From Rhodopseudomonas sp. B29 (GTDB lineage Bacteria > Pseudomonadota > Alphaproteobacteria > Rhizobiales > Xanthobacteraceae): a stretch of DNA of 41,818 nt. This document shows positions 35,918-41,818 of this stretch, piece after piece. Below the pieces are notes generated by a model that was given only the letters and a program-made list of their open reading frames with translations, searched no databases and was not told the origin of the DNA. The DNA is taken from assembly GCF_000333455.1 (NCBI RefSeq), contig NZ_BADD01000456.1, positions 1-41,818 on the forward strand, written 5' to 3'. Position 1 is the first letter of the stretch. Each line of letters opens with the position of its first letter. Both the position numbers and the translations under genes were made by a program.

Positions 35918-37467
35918 ATGTCGATCTCACTCACCGAGCGCTATCGCCACAAGCTGAAGACGCCCGATGAACTCGCGGCGCTGCTCGGTCCGCCGCCGCG
36001 CGAGCACAAGGTGATCATGTGCCACGGCGTGTTCGACGTCGTGCATCCGGGCCACGTCCGGCATCTGCTCTACGCCAAGAGCAAGGCAGACGTGCTGGTG
36101 TGCTCGCTGACGGCCGACCGCCACATCTCCAAGGGCGCGCACCGGCCGCATATTCCGCAGGAGCTGCGCGCCGCCAATCTGGCCGCCTTCGAGATGGTCG
36201 ATTACGTCGTGATCGACCATAACGACAAGCCGCTGGCCAATCTGGCGGTGATCCGGCCCGACTACTTCGCCAAGGGCTTCGAATACAACGCCGCCGGGAT
36301 GCCGCCAAAGACCGCCGAAGAGGCCGCGGTGGTCGAGAGCTACGGCGGCGAGATGATCTTCACGCCCGGCGACGTGGTGTATTCATCGTCGAACCTGATC
36401 AATCTGGCGCCGCCCTCGGTGCAGCACGAGAAGCTGCAGCTGGTGATGGAGCGCTACGGCTTCGGCTTCGACGATTTGCACGCCACGATCGACGGCATGG
36501 CCGGCCGCAAAGTCCACGTCGTCGGCGACACCATCGTCGACAGCTACACCCAATGCGCCATGATCGGCGGCCAGACCAAGACGCCGACGATGAGCGTGCT
36601 GTTCGAGCGCAAACTCGATTTCGTCGGCGGCGCCGCGATCGTCGCCAAACATCTGCGCTCGGCGGGCGCCGACGTCACCTTTCACCCGGTGCTCGGCAAC
36701 GACGAACTGTGCAATTTTGTCACCAACGATCTGGAGGCGGCCGGCATCGTCGCAATTTCATCGTCGACCAGACCCGGCCGACGGTGAACAAGAACGCCAT
36801 CACGGTCGGCGGCTATCGGCTGCTCAAGGTCGACACGCTCGACAACCGTTCGATCTCCGACAACATCCTCGGCGAGATGATCGACGCCGTCGCCAACACC
36901 GACACCCAGGCGGTGGTCTATTCGGACTTCCGCCACGGTGTCTTCAATCGTCGCACCATTCCCGAATTCATCCGCGCGCTGCGCCCCGGCGTCTACAAGG
37001 TCGCCGACAGCCAGGTCGCCAGCCGCTGGGGCAACATCACCGATTTCGAAGGCTTCGATCTGATCACGCCGAACGAGCGCGAGGCGCGGTTCGCGCTCGG
37101 CGATCAGGATTCCGGCGTGCGGCCGCTGGCGTCGCAGCTCTACGACAAGGCCGGATGCCGGCTGCTGATGCTCAAGCTCGGCGAGCGTGGCATGCTGGTG
37201 TGCCGCAACGGCAATCACGAGGCGCTCGACAGCTTCTACGTCATCGACAGCTTCGTCGATCGCCTCGTCGATCCCGTCGGCGCGGGCGATGCGCTGTTGG
37301 CCTATTCGACGCTGGCGATGCTGGTGACCGGTAACGACGCCATTGCGGGCGTGCTGGGCGCCATCGCGGCGGCGTGCGAATGCGAAGTCGATGGCAACGC
37401 GCCGGTCTCCGCTGAAGCGATGCATCAACGTCTCGACCTCATCGCCAAGCATCTGGATTTCGGATAG
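35918..37467 (+). pseudogene. HldE-like bifunctional cytidylyltransferase-PfkB kinase, domains reversed, one frameshift
   Basis: Would phosphorylate heptose 7-phosphate at C1 and later transfer a nucleotide to heptose 1-phosphate. N-terminal nucleotidyltransferase: VIMCHGVFDVVHPGHVRHL, with the HxGH motif at His43-His46. C-terminal PfkB kinase from about residue 187: KVHVVGDTIVDSYTQ, VGGAAIVAKHLRSAGADVTF and the catalytic DPVGAGDALLAY near the end. E. coli HldE has the opposite order (kinase first). The frame breaks near 36751: the 5' part ends at TGA 36787, while the coding sense continues as NFIVDQTRPTVNKNAITVGG in another frame to 37467. A lost single base explains it. The restored protein would be about 516 residues. 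Real decay or sequence error cannot be told apart here. Confidence 0.85.
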
Positions 37468-37471
37468 CGCG

Positions 37472-38407
37472 ATGCGTGTGGTCGTCGTCGGCATGGGTGT
37501 GCAGGGCCCCAAACGTCGCGCCTCCGCCGGCGCCGATTTCGTCGCCTGCGTCGATCCGGTCCGCGATGCCGACTACAAGCAGCTCGCCGACGTGCCGCTG
37601 GATCGTTATGACGCGGTGCTGCTGTGTACGCCGGACGACCCCAAGCTCGACCTGCTGCGCTTCTGTATCAGTCATGGCAAGAGCGCGCTTGTCGAGAAGC
37701 CGCTTTGGGTGCGGAGCGAGGGCGACATCACCACGCTGGAGACCGAGGCGCGGGCCAAGGGCGTGGTGCTCTACACCGCCTATAATCATCGCTTCGAACC
37801 GCATTTCGTGCGGATGCGCGATCTGATCGCTTCGGGCGAACTCGGTACGATCTATTCGTGCCGGATGTTCTACGGCAACGGCACCGCGCGGCTGGTACGC
37901 GACTCGGCTTGGCGCGACAGCGGCGCCGGCGTGCTGCCCGATCTCGGCTCGCATCTGCTCGACACCTGCCGGTTCTGGTTCGGCGACGTCGGCGGCGAGT
38001 TCGCGCTGAGCGCCGCGCACGCCTACGAGAACAAGGCGCCCGATCACGTGGTGATCGCCAGCGAGACCGTGCGGCCGCGGATCGAGCTCGAGATGACCAT
38101 GCTGATGTGGAAGAACCACTTCACCTGCGACATCCTCGCCGAGCGCGGCTCGGCGCATATCGAGTCGCTGTGCAAATGGGACACCACGGTGTTCACCCGG
38201 CGCAGCCGCGTGCTGCCGGCGGGGCGGCCACCGGAGGAGCGGATTGCGCTCAATCAGGCCGATCCGACCTGGAACCTCGAATACGCGCACTTCAAGCGGC
38301 TGGTGGAAACCGGCACACCGACCGATCTGTCTACCGACCTGTGGCTGCATCGCACGCTGGCGCGGCTCGGTGACGATGCGATCGCGCAGATCGGAGCGTC
38401 GCGATGA
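37472..38407 (+). CDS. Gfo/Idh/MocA family NAD(P)-dependent oxidoreductase
   Basis: A 311-residue sugar oxidoreductase. The Rossmann motif MRVVVVGMGVQGPKR is at the N-terminus and the family's EKP motif is at 75-77 (ALVEKPLWV). Also present: YTAYNHRFEPHF and DLGSHLLDTCRFWFGDV in the substrate domain, with the DxGSHxxD catalytic-type pattern. In nucleotide-sugar clusters such enzymes oxidise C3 or reduce keto sugars. The ATG at 37472 follows the kinase stop by 5 bp, and its stop overlaps the next start by four bases. Confidence 0.87.
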   Translation: MRVVVVGMGVQGPKRRASAGADFVACVDPVRDADYKQLADVPLDRYDAVLLCTPDDPKLDLLRFCISHGKSALVEKPLWVRSEGDITTLETEARAKGVVLYTAYNHRFEPHFVRMRDLIASGELGTIYSCRMFYGNGTARLVRDSAWRDSGAGVLPDLGSHLLDTCRFWFGDVGGEFALSAAHAYENKAPDHVVIASETVRPRIELEMTMLMWKNHFTCDILAERGSAHIESLCKWDTTVFTRRSRVLPAGRPPEERIALNQADPTWNLEYAHFKRLVETGTPTDLSTDLWLHRTLARLGDDAIAQIGASR

Positions 38408-39699
38408 CCCGCGTCGGTTTCGCCGGCATGACGCATCTTGGTTTGGTGTCTGCAGTGGCCACGGCCGCGAAGGGCTTCGCCGTCGTCGGCTATGATGCGG
38501 ACAGCTCGCTCGTCGCTGCGCTGAGCGCCGGTCGGCTGCCGGTGTTCGAGCCGCAGCTCGACGACCTGGTGCGTGATCATGGCGATCGGCTGAACTTCAC
38601 CGCTGATGTCGCTGCGTTGGCGGACTGCGACGTGGTGTATGTCGCGCCCGATATCCCAACCGATGACGAGGGCCGCAGCGATGTCAGCGCGATCCGCGCA
38701 CTGATCGATCGCGTCGCGCCGGTGCTGAAGCCGGATGCCGTGATGGTGGTGCTGTCACAGGTCGAGCCGGGGTTTACGCGGGCGCTGCCGGCGCCCGAGC
38801 CGACGCGGCGCTACTATCAGGTCGAGACGCTGGTGTTCGGTCGCGCGGTCGAGCGCGCGTTGCAGCCGGAGCGGTTCATCGTCGGCTGCGCCGACCCCGC
38901 CGCGCCGCTGCCGCCGGCTTTTGCCTCGGTGCTCGGCGCGTTCGGCTGTCCGGTGCTGCCCATGCGTTACGAGAGCGCGGAACTCGCCAAGATCGCGATC
39001 AATTGCTGCCTGGTGTCGTCTGTCAGCGTCGCCAATACGCTGGCCGAACTGTGCGAGGCGATCGGCGCCGACTGGGCCGAGATCGTGCCGGCTCTGAAGC
39101 TGGACAAGCGAATCGGGCCGCATGCTTACTTGAAGCCCGGGCTCGGCATCGCCGGCGGCAATCTGGAGCGCGATCTCGCCACCGTCGAGCGCATCGCTGC
39201 GGCGCACGGCGCAGACGCCGGCGTGGTGTCGGCCTGGAAGGCCAACAGCCGGCACCGCCGCGATTGGGCGTTGCAGACGATCCGGCGCGTGGTGCTCGAC
39301 GCCCATCCGCGCGCCACGCTGGCGGTGTGGGGGCTGGCCTATAAAGAGAACACCCGCTCGATCAAGAACTCACCGTCGTTGGCGACACTGGCGCAATTGC
39401 CGGAGGACGTGACGCTGCGGCTGCATGATCCGATGGTCGAGGCCGGTGTTGTCGCGCGTGCGAGTGCGCAGGGTTTTGCGCAGCCGCTCGACGCGCTCGA
39501 CGGCGCCAATGCGCTGATGATCCTGACGCCGTGGCCGGAGTATACGCGCGTGTCGCCACGCGACATCGCCGCGCGGCTTGCAGGCCGGGTGGTGCTCGAC
39601 CCTTATGCGGTGCTGGACGGCAATGCCGTGACGGCGGCCGGATTGACGTACTACACGCTCGGCCGCGGCGTGAACGAGCCGAGGCGGGGAGGCGCATGA
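38404..39699 (+). CDS. UDP-glucose/GDP-mannose dehydrogenase family protein without the catalytic cysteine
   Basis: A 431-residue member of the UDP-glucose/GDP-mannose dehydrogenase family, recognised by its NAD domain (FAGMTHLGLVSAVATAAKGF, with a weakened glycine motif). Other marks are DVVYVAPDIPTDDEGRSDVS, ELAKIAINCCLVSSVSVANT with Lys196, and the C-terminal LAVWGLAYKENTRSIKNSPS. The usual GGSCFPKD active-site segment reads AGGNLERD here, so Asn253 stands where the catalytic Cys should be. Four-electron oxidation to a uronic acid needs that Cys, so a two-electron oxidation or another reaction is likelier (inference). It overlaps both neighbours by four bases. Confidence 0.85.
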   Translation: MTRVGFAGMTHLGLVSAVATAAKGFAVVGYDADSSLVAALSAGRLPVFEPQLDDLVRDHGDRLNFTADVAALADCDVVYVAPDIPTDDEGRSDVSAIRALIDRVAPVLKPDAVMVVLSQVEPGFTRALPAPEPTRRYYQVETLVFGRAVERALQPERFIVGCADPAAPLPPAFASVLGAFGCPVLPMRYESAELAKIAINCCLVSSVSVANTLAELCEAIGADWAEIVPALKLDKRIGPHAYLKPGLGIAGGNLERDLATVERIAAAHGADAGVVSAWKANSRHRRDWALQTIRRVVLDAHPRATLAVWGLAYKENTRSIKNSPSLATLAQLPEDVTLRLHDPMVEAGVVARASAQGFAQPLDALDGANALMILTPWPEYTRVSPRDIAARLAGRVVLDPYAVLDGNAVTAAGLTYYTLGRGVNEPRRGGA

Positions 39700-40355
39700 T
39701 GGCCGAAATCGATCTGCTGCGGTCGCTGCCGAAGCCCAAGCGCAACATCCAGAAGCGCCTCGACGCCAAGGATCCTGCGGTGATCGCCGAGGCCAAGCAG
39801 TATGGCGAGATGTATTGGGACGGCCCGCGCGACTACGGCTATGGCGGCTATCGCTACGACGGCCGCTGGCGCGCGGTGGCGCGCGACATCATCGCGCACT
39901 ACGCGCTGCAGCCCGGCATGAGGGTGCTCGATATCGGCTGCGGCAAGGGCTTTCTGGTGCACGATCTGATGCTGGAACTGCCGGGGCTGCAGGCGTTCGG
40001 GCTGGACGTCTCGCGTTATGCGCTGGACCACGCGCCCGACGAGGTGATCGGCCGTCTGCATCTGGGAACCGCCGACGATCTGCCGTTTCCCGACAAGTCG
40101 TTCGACTGCGTGCTCTCGCTCAACACCATCCACAATCTGCCGCGCGCGCGCGCGGTGACGGCGATGGCGGAGATCGAGCGCGTGTCGCGCGGCAGGTCGT
40201 TCGTCGTCGTCGACAGCTATCACACGCCGGAACAGAAGGCGGTGTTCGAAAGCTGGGTTCTGACGGCGGAATATCACGACTATCCGGACGAGTGGCTGAA
40301 GCTGTTCGCCGAGGCCGGGTATACCGGGGACTGGAACTGGACGATTATCGACTGA
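39696..40355 (+). CDS. Class I SAM-dependent methyltransferase
   Basis: A 219-residue methyltransferase. The SAM-binding motif I is VLDIGCGKGFLV at about 77-88, with AFGLDVSRYAL (motif II) and FDCVLSLNTIHNL (post-motif) following in the normal order. The N-terminus (MMAEIDLLRSLPKPKRNIQK) is basic. In this operon a sugar O- or C-methylation is probable, but the target is not shown. GGGGAGG precedes the ATG at 39696, which overlaps the previous stop (ATGATG). A further ATG at 39699 is possible. Confidence 0.87.
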   Translation: MMAEIDLLRSLPKPKRNIQKRLDAKDPAVIAEAKQYGEMYWDGPRDYGYGGYRYDGRWRAVARDIIAHYALQPGMRVLDIGCGKGFLVHDLMLELPGLQAFGLDVSRYALDHAPDEVIGRLHLGTADDLPFPDKSFDCVLSLNTIHNLPRARAVTAMAEIERVSRGRSFVVVDSYHTPEQKAVFESWVLTAEYHDYPDEWLKLFAEAGYTGDWNWTIID

Positions 40356-40391
40356 GATGATTCGCGGGCCTGCGCTCGCCGGACGAGGGCC

Positions 40392-41384
40392 ATGGCAAAG
40401 ACTTACTGCATTCTGGGTGGCGGCGGCAGCTTCGGCATCCACACCGCGCTGTATCTCCTGGATCACGCGCAGCCCAATAAGGTGATCGGCGTCGGCCGCA
40501 ATCCGCTGCGGCCGGAACCGTTCTCGCTGAACATCGAAAAGCGCGACGGCTACGTGTATCACGCCCGCCACGTCACCTATGAGCTCGACCTGCTGCTCGA
40601 ACTGCTCGACAAGGAGAAGCCGCAGGTGATCGTCAACTTCGCCGCGCAGGGCGAGGGTGCGGTGAGCTGGAAGCATTCGTGGCGATTCTTCGAAACCAAT
40701 TCTATGGCGCTGGCGCGTCTCACCGAGGAACTGATGAAGCGCGACTGGCTCGAGCGCTTCATCCAGATCGGGACCTCGGAGATGTACGGCTCCGTCGAGC
40801 ATGCGACCAACGAGGACGAGCCGATCAAGCCGACCAGCCCCTATGCTGCGTCCAAAGTGGCGTTCGACATGTATCTGGAGTCGGTGGCCAAGTTCCTCAA
40901 ATTCCCGATGAATATCATCCGGCCGTCGAACGCGTATTGTCCGGGGCAGTTGCTGCACCGGGTGATCCCGAAGGCGATCTGGTGCGGGCTCACCGGCAAC
41001 AAGCTGCCGCTGCATGGCGGCGGCCGCGCCGAGAAATCCTATATCCACGCGCGCGATCTCGGTCGCGCCATTCATCTCGTCGCCGAGAAGGCACCGCTCG
41101 GCGTGATCTACAACGCCGGCCCGGCGCAGCCGACCTCGATCCGCGAAGTAGTGGAGCGCACCGCCGGCGCGCTTGGGATGCCGTTCGAGCAGCTCTGCGA
41201 AGTCACCGGCGACCGGCTCGGTCAGGATTCGCGCTACTGGCTCGACTCCAGCCGGATCAAGCGTGACCTCGGCTGGGAGCCGCAAATCGGCTGGGACGAG
41301 GGACTCGCCGAGATGGTGGCGTGGGGCCGCAAATACATCGATGAGCTGCGCGGATGGCCCACCGACTACGTGTTGCGCGGGTGA
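40392..41384 (+). CDS. NAD-dependent 4,6-dehydratase/epimerase-like SDR (GMD/RmlB-like)
   Basis: A 330-residue extended SDR. NAD-binding motif YCILGGGGSFGIHTALYLL, then the active-site segment IGTSEMYGSV (Thr128, Ser129, Glu130) and Tyr151-x3-Lys155 in SPYAASKVAFD. The Thr-Ser-Glu triad resembles GDP-mannose 4,6-dehydratase, where the Glu drives water loss, so a 4,6-dehydration to a 6-deoxy-4-keto sugar is plausible. Further motifs are IRPSNAYCPGQLLHRVIPKA and KSYIHARDLGRAI. It follows the methyltransferase by 36 bp. A plain epimerase role cannot be excluded. Confidence 0.85.
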   Translation: MAKTYCILGGGGSFGIHTALYLLDHAQPNKVIGVGRNPLRPEPFSLNIEKRDGYVYHARHVTYELDLLLELLDKEKPQVIVNFAAQGEGAVSWKHSWRFFETNSMALARLTEELMKRDWLERFIQIGTSEMYGSVEHATNEDEPIKPTSPYAASKVAFDMYLESVAKFLKFPMNIIRPSNAYCPGQLLHRVIPKAIWCGLTGNKLPLHGGGRAEKSYIHARDLGRAIHLVAEKAPLGVIYNAGPAQPTSIREVVERTAGALGMPFEQLCEVTGDRLGQDSRYWLDSSRIKRDLGWEPQIGWDEGLAEMVAWGRKYIDELRGWPTDYVLRG

Positions 41385-41388
41385 GGCG

Positions 41389-41818
41389 ATGAGCGAGACG
41401 CAAGCGACGACGGACCGCCGCAACAGCTTCGACAACGAAGCCGCGCGGGCGCGCTGCCGCCGCTACCGCCGCCGTATTCTCGATATCAGCCAGCAAGTCA
41501 CTGCGCTGCACATCGCGCCGGCGTTCAGCTGCACCGAGATCACCGATTTCATCTACAACGAAGCCATGACGCCCGGCCGCGACGTGTTCATCATGTCCAA
41601 GGGTCACGGCTGCATGATCCAGTACGTGATCCTTGAAGAGCAGGGGCTGTTGTCGCGCGCCGATCTCGATCTCTACTGCAAGCCCGGCGGCCGGCTCGGG
41701 GCGCATCCGGACTACGGCACGCCCGGCATCGCTGCGTCCACCGGCTCGCTCGGCCACGGCCTCGGCATCGCGGTCGGGCAGGCTTATGCCGAGCGCCTGA
41801 AGCGCAGCGACGTCGATA
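41389..41818 (+). CDS. Transketolase, N-terminal (thiamine diphosphate) subunit or domain (3' end outside window)
   Basis: The first 143 codons of a transketolase. Visible motifs: DISQQVTALHIAPAFSCTEI, then FIMSKGHGCMIQYVILEEQG, GGRLGAHPDYGTPGIAASTG and GSLGHGLGIAVGQAYAERLK, whose His residues contact thiamine diphosphate and donor substrate in this family. The N-terminus is like that of split transketolases, where N- and C-terminal halves are separate genes; this can only be settled beyond 41818. It lies 4 bp after the dehydratase-like gene. With the transaldolase earlier in the operon it points to dedicated two- and three-carbon transfer. Confidence 0.9.
   Translation, partial: MSETQATTDRRNSFDNEAARARCRRYRRRILDISQQVTALHIAPAFSCTEITDFIYNEAMTPGRDVFIMSKGHGCMIQYVILEEQGLLSRADLDLYCKPGGRLGAHPDYGTPGIAASTGSLGHGLGIAVGQAYAERLKRSDVD

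Noticed and set aside
39651..41435. A 594-codon open frame on the minus strand
   Set aside because: It is antisense to three well-motifed genes and has a low-complexity translation rich in Arg, His and Gln, as expected of a shadow frame.
31977..41818. Ordinary ADP-heptose (LPS core) operon
   Set aside because: The transaldolase, transketolase, several SDRs, methyltransferase and Cys-less dehydrogenase go beyond core heptose synthesis, and HldD is not recognisable as such.

Overview
The window looks like a chromosomal segment of Rhodopseudomonas palustris or a very close Bradyrhizobiaceae relative. The sequence is GC-rich. The flavin ferredoxin reductase at 6600-7628, with an adrenodoxin-type ferredoxin two genes away, matches from memory the R. 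palustris pair of ferredoxin-NADP reductase and palustrisredoxin B. A CtrA-type site, an EcfG-type stress promoter and an RpoN-type flagellar promoter also fit an alphaproteobacterium. No tRNA, rRNA, CRISPR array, phage or insertion sequence was seen.

Layout. (1) 1-5422: a giant coiled-coil inner-membrane protein (partial, minus strand) built on eleven exact-period 132-bp repeats. It is divergent from a small Hpt phosphotransfer protein across a spacer with CtrA-like sites. (2) 5512-7689: redox block of [2Fe-2S] ferredoxin, acyl-CoA thioesterase-like protein and ferredoxin-NADP reductase. (3) 7911-17396: mixed housekeeping and envelope genes: DUF2147 protein, exported SGNH hydrolase, DUF4760 protein, YbhN/LPG-synthase-like membrane protein, stress ferritin-like DUF892 protein, two unknown membrane proteins, SixA-like phosphatase, FAD oxidoreductase and exported MsrB. 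(4) 17634-21164: GT39-like glycosyltransferase, exported TPR-caspase protein and a small unknown protein. (5) 21279-26136: a 1417-residue double hybrid histidine kinase and a PilZ-like protein. (6) 26261-31674: RpoN-type promoter and flgE-flgK-flgL, with flgL broken by several frameshifts. (7) 31977-41818: a tight plus-strand operon, open at the window end, for a modified nucleotide-activated heptose.

The last operon is the most interesting system. It pairs heptose-activation enzymes (GmhA-like isomerase, GmhB-like phosphatase, an HldE-like enzyme with its two domains in reversed order) with its own transaldolase and transketolase, so it may make and spend sedoheptulose 7-phosphate locally. 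Downstream are two epimerase-type SDRs, a GMD/RmlB-like dehydratase, a Gfo/Idh oxidoreductase, a UDP-sugar-dehydrogenase-family protein lacking the catalytic cysteine, and a methyltransferase. This suggests a rare heptose-derived, possibly higher-carbon, sugar for a surface polysaccharide. The product is inference.

Caution: three genes (hybrid kinase, flgL, HldE-like) carry frameshifts in otherwise well-conserved coding sequence. This may be real decay or indel errors in the assembly, and reads should be checked before any biological reading.
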